A DNA stretch of 64,000 bases from Straminergon stramineum (lineage: Eukaryota; Streptophyta; Bryopsida; Hypnales; Calliergonaceae), in the NCBI GenBank assembly GCA_963920665.1, contig OY987265.1:18295001-18359000 (forward strand), written 5' to 3'. Under the pieces are notes generated by a model that was given only the letters and a program-made list of their open reading frames with translations, searched no databases and had not been told where the DNA came from. Positions 23,126 to 35,411 of the stretch are shown piece by piece. Each line of letters begins with the position of its first letter. The stretch's first letter is position 1. The position numbers and the translations under genes were made by a program.

Positions 23126-25665
23126 CAAGAACCCCAACGGAACGAAGACTCTGTTGCCTTCAGGAGGACACGGCGCAACAATCTTCTTGCCGTAGCTGCA
23201 AGGAGCGGAACATCAGGTGTTCACTACAATTCAGTAGACGCACAGGTATGCTAGAAGGCGAAACCCTATGAATTCTGCAAACGAGCGCATTTCTTGAAGT
23301 ATTCTTGTCAGCAATAGCATCATAGAATACGTTAGGCGTGCCAGACTTTGTTAGGCATTTCATTATTCCTCTTCTATTGGTGTCACTATGCGTTCCGAGG
23401 AAGCATAGATAGTGTACAATACAACACCGTCTTTCCCTATGTTCGCCTTAGGGTTCATGGAATAGGCTTTTCGCCGCAATTATAAATGCACTATAGGGTT
23501 CTCTAGGTATTCATGTTTAATTATTGTAGAAATGCTTACGTCTCGTTGCAGCAATTGTCCTACAAGAGCTTTTCCGTAGCGGATTTCATTCACCTGAGAG
23601 GCAAGCCCCAATTGCATCTTCTACCTGTGAATGTAATCCAAGTTTGTACGCCTTCTCTGTCTAGTGACCATCCTGTTTGGTCAGATGAGAGATGTCGGAC
23701 GCTAGTCCGAGCCACTTGTGCAACGAAGAGAAATTTGCTTGTTCACAGGTGCCACAGAACGACTTCGTGTTTTCCCGGGTATGCTCTAACCTTGAGTTTG
23801 TCGAAAACACGTCTGCTGGTTCCTGTGACTTGCTGTACATAACACACGACTTTCTTACACTACTTTTGCCAAGATTCAGGCTTCTTTTCATTCAAACTCT
23901 TGTGCATGACCATCACGATGCTGTCACTTTCTTCTTGTAGGTGCACAAAAATTGTGACCATGTCACTACAGCCACAAGCCTATATACTTGTTACACCTCG
24001 TTCATTACAATCTGTCTTATGTGTCCACATCCACTGATCCATAACAACTTCTGCTAGACCATGAGGTTGTACACATGTTTTGCTGTTCCTAGCTAGAGAT
24101 TCCCGCATCCTCTGTGAACTGAGGTCTTCCTGATTTCACGTTTTAGTACAACATCTGTTTCAGACCCTAAACCGCGAACTAGGACTCTCATATTCTCTTC
24201 ATGAAGAGAAATACACGTGAGGAAGCACTCTCTCAGGAATACTAGACTTCGTTACTGGAAAATGACAATTCAGTTCTAGACTGCTGAGTTGTTGCTGTTC
24301 AGAATGCCATTGTTGTGAACAATTCATAATTCCGCTTTGGAGTGAACGGTTGTATTGTGACATGCTTGTTCTGTTTGCGTAGAATGCAACATATGTATCC
24401 ACTTGGAGAAATTGTTCTTTGCACATCTTCACTCTGAGTGATTGCAAGTCGCACCCTGAACCTCTAACTATCTTGACTTACAAACAGAAGAATAACATCA
24501 TGATAAAATGTTGCAACAGTTCTGGCACTTATGAAGGTGCACCTTCACGAACACATCCGCTGTTGTTATCCCTTTCTGTGCAGCTACGTTTGTTTCATTT
24601 CATCGAAGACCTTGATGTGTTGCCTTCATTAGGTTGCAGAGAGTTTTGGCATGTGGCTAGCAAAAAACCAAAAGAAGAACATGAAGAAAAAAGCAGGTTC
24701 AAAGCGGAAGGCTTCACAATCACCTAATCGAACTTCGAATGCTGGGGAAGAGGATTGTCAAGTGTTCTCCCCACGCCGAACAAACATGAAGGAAAAGGGG
24801 CCCACTGCAGGACTGGAGATTGTACCAACTTTTGTAGAGCCAGATGAGCACAACATGCAGGAATTGAAACAGAAAGAAGACATTGTCGGTGCTGCACGTT
24901 CGGCAGAAGGAGGTTATCGTCCATCACAATCGGTTCGACGACAAGCATTGCCATGGGGGGATGACTACCGCTTTCCATACGCACCAACTCCAGGGGCCCA
25001 ATTCGGTAGTGCATTGCAACGACCATGGACACCTATGCGTTATGAGGTTGGACTAGATTTTGATGCTCGTGGGGGAAGCTATAGTGGTAGCAACAGACAT
25101 TACAAAGGACACCAAGACTTCATTGACCGCTGAGGTAAATCATGCACTATTTATATAACTGCTGGAGTAAAGCATGCTGCCTAAATGGTCATAGCTTCTC
25201 TAAAACCAAGGCAGTCTTCCAATTTTAAATTGCTATACATACGTTGCAAGTCTAAAGCAAAGGTCAATAGTCGTGTTGTTTGACCACAGTTTGTGCACAC
25301 CACGATCGCTATGTGACTTGCAACGTCCAATATGTGGAGGTCAGTAGTCCCTTGCAGAGTGCTTAGAAGATATGACTTCGTCAAGTGTTTGAATAGGTTA
25401 CTGTGTTAGCACATTACCAATGTACCTAATCAATACAATTCCCTTGGTTTGCTATATAGAGATGTATTATAATGGCCGCGGAAGAGATTTCGACATGCGA
25501 CATCGACATGAACAAGATCAACGGTAGTATGGAGATTCAAGGTATGACCACCGCGCGCTACTGCCTACTGATGCATATGCCCGTCCCAGATCACCGCCTG
25601 CGGCCGTTCTGCCTTACACTATAACAAGCAGGTGAGGCACAAGTCCTCCTCCTTCCTCTACTAAT

Positions 25666-26232
25666 GTGGTGGGGTCAGTGGCAGATGAAGCCATGGGTCG
25701 CCGACCTTTACAGTTGGACAAAAGTGGACGACCCTCAGGCACAATGGCAACGTTATTTCATGCAGACATAGTATCCTTCGTGAAGGACATGGATCCAACG
25801 GAGGGGTGGGAGCGTCAAACAAGTGCTGCAAAGGACAGACTCCTGCAACGTTTGATGCACAACTATCAAATTTACGGAGACTCCTCTAGGCTGAGCGATA
25901 GGTACTTGAAGAAGAAGGCAGGTATAGCACTCATTCAGTACAAGTATAGCCTTAACTAGATGATAGACAAAGGCTTACCGAGACCTTCCGATTTGTCCAA
26001 AGACTACTGGGATGTGTTGGTACAACGACGGCAGAGCGATGAGGGAAATGAAAAATCAGCACAAATGGCAACCATCACCAGAGGAAGATCATCGAAGAAC
26101 ACAACCAAGAAATCGTTGGAGCAAATCGTGCTTCTACAATTGGTATTTTCTGAAAGTGTTGTTTCACTTCCACTTCTATGCAATCAGCCCATGACTGTGA
26201 AGGCATTGTTCTCAGGTTCTGCATGTGTATAG
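25666..26232 (+). CDS. Accessory CACTA protein fragment, YWDVLV-containing segment
   Basis: Two open frames in the same frame (25666-25959 and 25960-26232) are separated only by TAG at 25957-25959. The product has an amphipathic first half (ERQTSAAKDRLLQRLMHNY) and a second half with LPRPSDLSKDYWDVLVQRR, then NEKSAQMATITRGRS. In En/Spm accessory proteins a W-containing segment is followed by a K/S-rich segment, which this resembles. The last part after about 26130 may be read-through into an intron. Confidence 0.45.
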
Positions 26233-26438
26233 CTCTGTCATTGCAGAATGGTTTCTTTCATTGTTAGGTACATCACATGTGGCAATCTTGAAGGTAGACT
26301 AGCAGACGTCTACATATGCTGTGAGTGCAAGTACTACGGGATGTTTGTAGTACATGCTCACTCCAGAATTTTGAGGCGAGGTAGATGAAACTAAATTGTC
26401 CATTATCATCTCCTAGATAGGCACAAGATTTGAAATGA

Positions 26439-27002
26439 AAACCTTATGATGCGGAGCTCAAGGAAGCTGTGGAAAAGCAATGGGCGATTTTACAAGAGGA
26501 AGCATCGGAAAGAAAAAGGCAACGTGTCATTGCGAATGCGAACACTGCTGCAGTGGTAGCAAGCAAAGGTTTGGACCAGCAATTGCAACTAGTTGAAACG
26601 TTCATGGCGAATTGGGCCCCGCAATTGGAATTGTAGAAGGGGATTATTTGTAATGTACCGGGGAAGGAGTTCCCAAAATCCAGTCTCGGAACTGCAGCCA
26701 CTGGGAAGGATGTATCAATTCCACTATGTTCTCAAGACATGGGGTCCAGAAAAACAATTCAAACTGACAACAACAATAGCGAGGATGACGATTCCGGCGA
26801 CGAGTCTGACTCCTGTGACGATGAAGACAATGACTCGGAGGATGATGAAGACATGTCCGACGATGAGGAAGAAATGGAGGGCATATTGCAGGCTGCAAAT
26901 GTGGTAGAGCCTGAGGCAGAGATGGTGAGCCCACTGACACTGCACAGCAGTATTCTTCCATTGTTGCAAGCAAGAAATAACTCATCAGTCGTTATGTCGT
27001 GA
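26439..27002 (+). CDS. Accessory CACTA protein fragment, coiled coil and acidic tail
   Basis: One frame broken by a single TAG at 26634-26636. Before it is a heptad-like helix (YDAELKEAVEKQWAILQEE) rich in Ala, Gln and Glu. After it come KEFPKSSLGTAATGKD and then an Asp/Glu/Ser tract of about 45 residues, ending at TGA at 27000-27002. A TGA at 26436-26438 precedes it in the same frame. Acidic tails are common in transposon accessory proteins, but no specific function can be read. Confidence 0.45.
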
Positions 27003-27464
27003 ATGACAATGGTAACCACATTAGGCATGAAAATAATTGACGTTGACCTGGCTACTTCTATAGCCGTGCTTTGTCCAATACCGAAAGAAGGACTTCATCA
27101 TGTTTGTAATTTCATAGCAGAGGGGGACGAAGCAGTACTTCCGCACGTTCTGTGCATTTCACTTCTACATTGTAACTTCTGTTGCTAATAATTTTTTTTA
27201 GCACATAGACTTGTGCAAAGCAAGAATTAGTTCTTCACTTCATCATGTTGTACTGTAGTACTGCCTACTGTAATATTGTATCATGTGCATGACAGAGAAG
27301 GGGGAAGTTTAGGTGCCGCCCCTAGACTGGCCTCTTGTGTGTACCTTCCTCGGAAGACATTGTTTGCATCATATATTCATCATACACAACATTATTGCTG
27401 CGAGAGGATGAAAGAGACAAACTCATTAGTGGGTTTAGTATTGAATGGGAATTGAGGTGTGCAG

Positions 27465-27680
27465 GGCCCTCGAGCCCAACCTCACGAAGTGCTGGATAAA
27501 CAATCTCGGCCATTGAAGAAACAGAAGGTCGGCGCCAATTCAGTGCCGACAGTAGTACTTGTTGAGGAAGAGTCGACACCGATTTTTCCAAAGAAAGCAC
27601 AAAGCCCGCTGAAGATCGTCCAGCCTACACGGAAGAATTTGAAGTCACGAAACAAAAAGGTCAACAGAAAAGGTGGAAAG
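27465..27680 (+). CDS. Candidate Lys-rich exon, unrecognised
   Basis: A 72-codon frame between a GTGTGCAG acceptor and a GGTGGAAAG|GTATGCC donor, encoding a Lys/Pro-rich stretch (SRPLKKQKVGANSVP ... SRNKKVNRKGGK). The splice-like borders and continuous frame suggest a real exon on the plus strand downstream of the accessory gene. The basic composition would suit nuclear targeting or DNA binding, which is inference only. Confidence 0.35.
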
Positions 27681-28283
27681 GTATGCCACATATTCGTACC
27701 ATACTCTACAATATGAATGGATACTTGTTGTCTCTGTTTCCTTTACTGCTGGTCAAAATGGAAGTATGTGTGCTCATGCATTCAAATCTTTTGAAGTATG
27801 CACATACTATGACAGAGAAGTACTATTGTATTTGTTTCACATGTATATTGTGAAGGTGCTTGTCCGAAGTATGCAATCCAAGTTCCTAGCATTCACCGCA
27901 TTATGGATCATAGACTACAAAGACTGTATAGCAGGAACAAGCTTGTCCTTATCTTGTTGTTTCATGTCATGAATGCAAACAATACTAACGATGTATAAGG
28001 TTGGTCACAGAAGGGACAGCGACTTTGAATCCATTCAGGGGGACTGAAGGCCAGAACTATAAGTTCTTACATTGCCACCTCTTGTTGTGTTCTATAGTTT
28101 TAGCAAGAGGAGGTGTAGTTATGTTTGACAGTACTAGAAAAGTGTTGAATAGTCAATGACAATGTACAATTCTTGAGTCAGTACTTGAATATTAGCATTT
28201 ACTTTCAAAGCATGAGCACTTGGTACCCCACAAGCACTTCATTTTTGTTTTTGGGGGTAGGGAATGGCAATTGGTGTAGGTGA

Positions 28284-28496
28284 CATGATTTTGTTGGAGA
28301 GTACGAAGTTGTACAAGTTTCTTCTAGGACGACAAATTGTTCCTTTCAATTCAACGGAGACCGTGTTGTCATTCCTGGAGCTAGTGACAGAAATCGCGAA
28401 TGCTTACGCTTGAAGAGGGTGCTATCCCGAACTGCGCCATTATCAAAAGTGGAAGATGACGGTGAACATAAAGTGGAGTGCTGGACCTTTGCTTAG
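28284..28496 (+). CDS. Candidate exon without ATG, unrecognised
   Basis: A 70-codon frame starting after TGA (28281-28283) and ending at TAG (28494-28496). It encodes HDFVGEYEVVQVSSRTTN, then FNGDRVVIPGASDRNR and ending VEDDGEHKVECWTFA. The balanced amino-acid content contrasts with the surrounding non-coding DNA. The preceding TGA could be a decayed CGA. It is probably part of the plus-strand CACTA transcription unit; no family was recognised. Confidence 0.35.
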   Translation, partial: HDFVGEYEVVQVSSRTTNCSFQFNGDRVVIPGASDRNRECLRLKRVLSRTAPLSKVEDDGEHKVECWTFA

Positions 28497-31400
28497 GTGT
28501 TTCTGAAGGACATTGTTACATGGTGGCCAGATCCACTACAGCTTCATTATTATTTTTTGTTGACTTGTGCAAGCGTGGAAGTGGTTTTCTTTTGCTATGA
28601 CCTTCTTACCAGTAATAGAATTGGGAGGTCCACAACATTTTGGAACACTATTGAATGCGTACTAGTCAGTTGATATCTTAATGAACCACAGTCTTCTTTG
28701 TATAGTCATCGTGTAACATTCGTGCCACTAGTGAGTGGAGGGAAATAGGTGAAGAGTTTCTACTTCTGCACCTCTGAAGGTTGCGAAGTATGTATGTGGA
28801 ATTGAATGAGGTGTACATGGACGTCTTCGTTGTCATGCATGTTCATTGATGTCTGCAGACTTGTACTCGACAATGCAATTACAACTAGTAACTGAGTTGG
28901 ATACGCAAAGGGGCTAATGTGAGAAAGGGGTGAAAAAGACTTTGTTTCCCATGCCGTGATCAGAGGCTGTGGTACATCCGAAGTACATATCTCATATAAA
29001 GAATCGAATGAACATCATAGAAAAATATCATTTCAATGGATGCATACATGTCACTTCATAGTTCTTATGTTGATGGTTGTTCACTAGTAGTGTCGGATCT
29101 AGTTCTTGGACCTGTAGAACTTATAGAACTGTATAGCTATTTCATTGGAATAAATTTGGCAGTCTTGAATTTGTAGTGCTAGGAGATGTTTCGTGTTGTG
29201 AACAAGTTGCTTTAATTAAGAAGGAGTACAGAATGTGTGGAAGTAGGTCTTCAATCTGTTGCAGAGAATGTGTGCATGATAGTTATAGTGTGGAAGTGCA
29301 AGGAAAGTTCACAGATTTCTGTTATTGAAAGAATGTGTAGACGAGGATTATGACATTGGAAATTCTGTTTGCTGTCCAGGAAGTGGGAGTGCGAAAGCAA
29401 TACATGTAGAAAAATAGTTGTTATTTCTGAAATGGCACTCTCTGAAAATTGTATGGATGTGTACTGACATGCACAATGTGGACCTCACGCGGAATTACTA
29501 TATTCATGGAGGGTGGGGAAGTGAAGAGCCTTTGTAGCAATGTCACTCCGTAGAGTGTACGCTTGTCAATTTAGAATTAAGAAGAATTCATTAAGCATGC
29601 CAAGATTGTATTTTGTGCATGTCATTGTCGATTCTCGGAGTACTTGCACAGTTCTGATGCTTTGTGTTCTTGGCATGAGGTGCAAGTGGAACCGTTGAAG
29701 AGTACTAGCCACATGAAGTACAACCTAAGAGTTGAAGGAGTCAGAGGCAGGGGAGATTGTTAATATAATGTAATGCAAAAACAATCCTACCGTCACTTTC
29801 TTCTTAGCACGTTCTCAGGTGGGTGAACTTCCTGGAATTCATTGTAGTCTTATTCTTCTTCTGTTGGTGTAAAGGTCATATGACTTCAGCAACGTAATTC
29901 CTAACAAACGCATGAAATTCAATTATCGCATGCAAATGGGTGTATAATGATGAAATGTGCATGCTGAGAGTAGAGAACACGTTTAGTGTGTGTATTCATA
30001 GTAGCTAGGACACGTACATGCTTCGAAGGTTTCGAGGATACAATGCTATGCTTCTGTAGAATGAATGTCATGTTCGGAGGGCAGGAAAGGCACTTAGTGC
30101 TCTAGTGTACGCGTGACATTCTATATAGCAACATGGATGGAACTGTGATGGTCACTTGAAAACGGTGGACTAGGAAGATGTTGTTTGTAATTTCCTCTTC
30201 CTATGGGCAGGCAAATATATGAGCAAGCATTGATAGTGATTCTCGAATGTTATGTGAATGCCATACTGTCATTCACAGCAACCACTTCTTCGCTTTCCTG
30301 TGTCGGTTAGTTCTTTCCATCATATAGATATGGCACTGCAAGAGCATGACATTCGTAGCCCCATATGGCAATGCAGACAATAGTATGTGTTTGGAGGATG
30401 ATAGGTGCATAGAATGTGCCAAGCAGAGGTGGGACATTGGAAGACTTTAGGAGCTTCTCACATTGTATTTCATAATAGTAGTGCAATTGGACAGCTAATG
30501 TCATTATATAGTCACTCCCATTTCGACGATTCATTGATGTTGATGACTACAAGGAATCGTTTATGGCAAAGAGGTGATAGTATATTTTGTTTTGTTGACA
30601 ACAGTGTACAATTCGATGGTGCTATATAGGTGACGAAGAACACCATTTCCAGTCGTGCTGAATTTTTTTCTAGAAGGCGAAGATATAGTTCCGCAAACTA
30701 GTGGTATGTTCTTCTTTTACTACTTATTACTTGTACTTCATAGCGGTAGGCCAAGTAGAGCATAATGAATTAAGAAAGCACGGAACGCAGGAATTGTTGT
30801 CACCTTCCCATTGTAATGAAAAGCATGTGATGAACATCATGCATACTGCTTTCTCATACCGCATTGACAGCAGAAGACGTCCATGTGACAAAATTTTCGT
30901 CATTACGAGTACAAGAAGTTGTTGCAATTGCTTTGAGAAAAGCTATGTACTATTTGTTGTATCAATTGAATGACACAGATAGCGGAACGAGTTGAGGGTG
31001 CATTCCTTGAAGTTCATTGAATATGAACACAAAGTCTGTCATGAGTGATGATGCTCAGTATAGTTTGTTTCTTCATTAGCAGGAGAAGGAAGCGATCATT
31101 TTGATCAGAGATTTATATAGTATGTTCAGCAGCAGAAATGGAGCAGTTGCTTATGGAAGACACTACAAACTGGAGACCCTTGCTTCAGCACCTACAAGTT
31201 GCCTCAATTCTTCTTGAAGGTAATAGCATGTCACGTTGAAGTTCTTGGTAAATGAACAAACCTTCTACAGTTGGTTCCCAAGTGGGGAGGCTAGTTTTCA
31301 TTGTCTACAAAATTTGGTGACTGCATAGTACTATATTCTGAGTTGTATCAATAGTATTTCTTCTTGCTTGACTACACTAGCAGCTTAATACTAACCTACA

Positions 31401-34400
31401 ATGAAGGGCTGAGGAAGATAGCACAATCTGTACTGTTGTTGCAAGCGGCAATACAATTTCAAGGAGCATGATTTCAGACATTCATGTATAGCAATGAAGA
31501 ATTCATGGAATTTCTAAAAATATTCAACTATTTCTAATATATGTGGCAGTTGTATTTGACGAAGCGGAGTTACGGCGCTGGAGGAAGCCGACAGCAAAAA
31601 GGTTTCATCGTCGTTGCTAAATTTGTTGTTTCTTCCAAGGAATGAAAGTCTATACAAAAGCTTCACTATATTGGTGCTTCCTTTTCTATGAAATGGATGA
31701 AATGTGAGCTTTGTACATTTTCACATTGGAGGGGTTGCACCTGGAATGAAAGCGACGAAACAGCATTTTCATTTGTGTCGTGCATAGATGTAGTAAAATT
31801 GTATAGAAGTTCTCCTCTAGAATTGACCTCAGTAACTATGGCATGTGTAGAGACTCATTAGTCATGATAGTTCAGTACACTTGAAGAGCAGTCTTCTTTG
31901 AAGAACTACAAGAGAATGATGTATGTGGTAAGACGGAAATTCAGGCAATTGGTGCATACGAATGAAATGGATGTATTGTGTTCTTATGATGTTTTGGAAG
32001 AGAGCATGGGAAAGTCATTCGGCGTTATCAGTTGGTAAGCACTTCTACACTTCAGATGAACTGCTTTTCAGTAATCTATGACTTCGTCTATTGTGAGGTG
32101 CGCGTCCATTGAATATTCTATACAAATGTTGTTGCTGTTGCTTTCGTGTAAGTTTTTAGCAAGTGACGTAATTGTATTATTGGGAGGTCGTCCATGCCAT
32201 ATCGTACAGAAAGTAATTTGTGAGCTCTCTGACTTGCAGATGTACAGTAAGTCAGAGGGACTATAATTCCACAACACAACAGCACAATGCTTTCACTGTG
32301 CAACGACATCGCAATTTATATGAAGAAGCTAAAGGGAGACAGCCTGTAACCATTTCTAACGCGCATATTCATGTAACCCATGAAGGTGCATGTACAGTTT
32401 GAAGTGAAGTGGAACGGGAGACAAGCTTCGACAGGTGAGCTTTATACAAGGTAGTGATGAGACATATTCTTCTTGTTAACAATATAGTAGAACGGGCGTG
32501 CCGTTCCTTTATGCAGTTTTATGATGTCGTTGCAAAGGGAAGCATATGTATGTAAAGAATGGAATTGGTTGCACTAGAAACGCCTGGAATAGCAAGAGTG
32601 ACTACAGAACAAATTTTGTGGCTGCGAGTATTTGACGCGGAAGTATTTGACATATTTCTCTGTGGATATGCAGGACATTACATATGACATTGACAAGTCA
32701 CCTTCTTTCAGCTTTTGTATGAACCTAATCAAAAAATGTACATGTTAATGAGCGTATTCATTGAAAGGAGAGAGCAAGTTCATTTTGTTCATGTTGGGCT
32801 TCGTCGTTCACAATTTCTAGTTTGTAATCGGTTAACACTTACTTGAAAATATTGTCATAACGCATTTTCAGTTCACTTGACGACGCTAAAAGCTAATGAA
32901 GAGAAAAGCAAAAACACATGTAGTAAGTCCTCTGAGCTTCAATATATAATGTGAAGACAGATTATCCTTTCAGGAAAACATTGTGGAAGTCTACAATGAG
33001 CGAAGCGGGTGCATACTATTTCCAGAGGAAGTAATGTCACTGAAATGTACACGCATGTCTTAATGTAAGGGGAAGTCTAATGGCTGCTGATATTGGCTTC
33101 TCATCCTTTCAAGTGATGAGTGCGCATGCAGGAACGAAGGATGCAAGACTCCTTCCCTTTGTACTGGGAGGGGACATTTTTTTGGGCTGTTTAGTGTCTT
33201 CTACTTCAACTTTAGCCGATGACAAGGTTAGTGTGGCCTCACTTAACACTAATGGTAAGCTAGTAAGTTTGTATACTAAAGTTTGTCTATCATGTATAGG
33301 AAGTTATTCATGTGGGAGAGGAGTCCACATAATCTCAAAGTGTAGTTCATTACTGAGCACCCTCTGTAATCAATTGTGCTTTTTCCTTCCATGTAGTGTG
33401 AAAAAAATATAGACCATTCCCAATGTCATGGAAGCCTACTATGTGAAAAGAGAGTATGCACACATTCGAAATGTAGAGGTACATGTTGCTAAGCTATAAA
33501 GTGCCTTGAAGATCAAGAGTTGTAGTAAGAAATTGAAGGCGTTCAGTACCAAACACATTTCGAAGGAAGACATGCCTAGAGGGGCTTTCACCTTGTTTAG
33601 CTAAAGCTCAATTACAGGATGGCGCATGTGTTGGTGGGAGATGCGTCATTGGCATTGCAAGTACGTCAAAGAGAACATGTTCAGGTAACGGAAGTGGGAA
33701 AGAGGTGGATGTTGTCCTTGGAGAATGCGCTCAGCACTTGCTTGTACAGGTATTGTCTTATTGACTTCCTACATATGCTAGTCCTACCATTCAAATAGTA
33801 ATGAAGCTTAAAAAGCATGGACGAACATGAACAATTCATGTACTTCTTGGGAATGAGGTGGAAAGTCAGGATTTGTTGTTGTAGGTGAAGTTGATGTGAA
33901 CAAAGAGTTGAAACTGATGTTTTCTTGTTTCAAAGTTCATGTTCCTTGCAAACGTTTAGTGGAAACCTTTTCCGTAGGCAGTTCATGTTTCAGACTACCA
34001 TTATTGTGAAAGAATTACAGGCTCTTAACAATATTACTATTGAATTCAGCTTCGGTGCACAGTTTCTAGTTAGAAGTCCAACTTCTTTGTGTTCAAGCCA
34101 CAATAGAGTACAATAATAGCCAAGGCAAAGTTCACAAGGGATGTTTGTTATTGATGATGTCATTGCTAACAGTGTATGAAGAGGCTTTTACTAATCACTA
34201 GTTCACCTTCTACAAACAGGTTCCTAAAGTATGAAAAAGGAAGTGAAGTTGTATGAATTGAGCTTCCAGTACTGTAGCTTTAGATGAGAGCGTCTACTAC
34301 TTCTAAAATGTACAAGTCGGTATTGCAGACAAAATAAGTGGAGGACAAAGCACACATGAAGACAACACATGGGTATCGTATGCATAACTTACTTCACAGA

Positions 34401-35411
34401 GTTCAGATGTGCTAGGGTGGTTGAATTTGTACTTTACTATTGCTTGCAAATGATGATGTACATTTGTAGAATTCAATTTCCCACATTTCATGTATATTGA
34501 GTACCGAAGATCTTCCCTTTAAAAGCGTATGAACTATAGTACAGCATGGTGAAGACGAATTCTCTAGACATGGACTTCGTGTTGGGGAAATGTACTTGTA
34601 TTTTAAGGAATTGAACAATTCTCACAGTAAACTACAATTGTGGAGTTATAATGCAATGCATGTGTCATAGCATACATATTACCTCTCTTTGTAGGTGCAT
34701 ACTTTAGTTCCAATTAATCTATGGCCAATCATGTGTATCATCAATTACTATTTTCATGCATAATTTTATAATATTAGGGGACTGTGTTGGAGGCCATGTT
34801 GTTCAAAACATAGTAACGTTGGTACATACATGTAAACATGCGACCACCTTCCACACATTTCTATTGTTAGTGCTTCTTCTTGCATTTCACAACATGGCCC
34901 TCTGTAGCACAGAACGTGGTATGACGTCGAAAAAAACGCTGTCTTGATGAAACGTTCTTTGAAAAACATCACAGAAAATGTATTCCTCTTTTACACAACA
35001 TATTCAACCCCATTCCAACATACACAATTGACATTTGTGTAATAGAGAAACATGTGGGCAAGCTACCACTTGGCATGAGTCCTACATGACACGTCAATTT
35101 ACATTCACACGACAAGCAAAGGACACCTATTGCGCAACTTTAACATCATTAACCTCATACAAAGAGCCATGTCATATCTGACATCCCCCCCCCCCAAAAA
35201 AAAAAATTAAGTAACACGTGCAGACTGACATGGCAAGTACAACATGTTTGCTCTAACACAACAAACATAAACCCAATAGCCACAATTCTCTGCATAACAA
35301 CTCCATTTCACCCTGTTCAAAACGTGTTCTTCAACAAAATCAGTCTGATTGTTTTACGTTATCAGAAGACATTTTTGCAAACGCCATTTTTACATCAAAA
35401 GCGCATGGATT
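28497..35411. other. Mostly non-coding right part of the CACTA region
   Basis: About 7 kb with no long open frame that I can assign. The plus strand is visibly richer in G than C up to about 34 kb, the opposite of the TNP2 side, which would fit a plus-strand transcription unit with small exons. A 42-codon frame at 32559-32687 (TPGIARVTTEQILWLRVFDA) looks protein-like. The frame at 33080-33412 (110 codons) has no motif. I could not find the right CACTA terminus. Confidence 0.3.
35185..35206. repeat. C11-A11 homopolymer block
   Basis: Eleven C are followed directly by eleven A. It may be a slippage product; nearby homopolymers should be treated as uncertain base calls. Confidence 0.85.

Larger units (their letters stand above)
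24651..27002 (+). pseudogene. Probable TNPA-like accessory gene of the CACTA element, decayed
   Basis: The pieces read as one multi-exon gene. 24651-25133 is a Lys-rich then Gly/Tyr/Arg-rich low-complexity N-terminal part. 25470-25625 (ending at an AGCAG|GTGAGG donor) is an Arg/Asp-rich segment with TAG at 25525. 25666-26130 is a helical segment containing DSSRLSDRYLKKKAG, then TAG at 25957-25959, then DLSKDYWDVLVQRRQSDEG and EKSAQMAT. About 26420-27002 is a coiled-coil-like stretch (ELKEAVEKQWAILQEEASER), TAG at 26634-26636 and a strongly acidic tail. The YWDVLVQ...S-rich stretch resembles plant Ptta/En/Spm accessory proteins (Transposase_24-like), an inference from layout and context rather than a firm domain hit. 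Exon boundaries are approximate. Confidence 0.5.

Noticed and set aside
26644..27028. Several antisense frames over the acidic tail (Ser-rich, Leu/Val-rich)
   Set aside because: They are the complement of an Asp/Glu/Ser-coding low-complexity tract on the plus strand.
30085..30103. CTCTAGTG word as alternative right CACTA end
   Set aside because: The flank TAC does not match the GTA on the left, and similarity stops after CACTAGA.
30671..30706. TAGTG followed by GTA as right terminus for the CACTA end at 13946
   Set aside because: The 3-bp flank matches, but the terminal repeats share only CACTAG, and recognised exons and skew extend beyond it in both readings.
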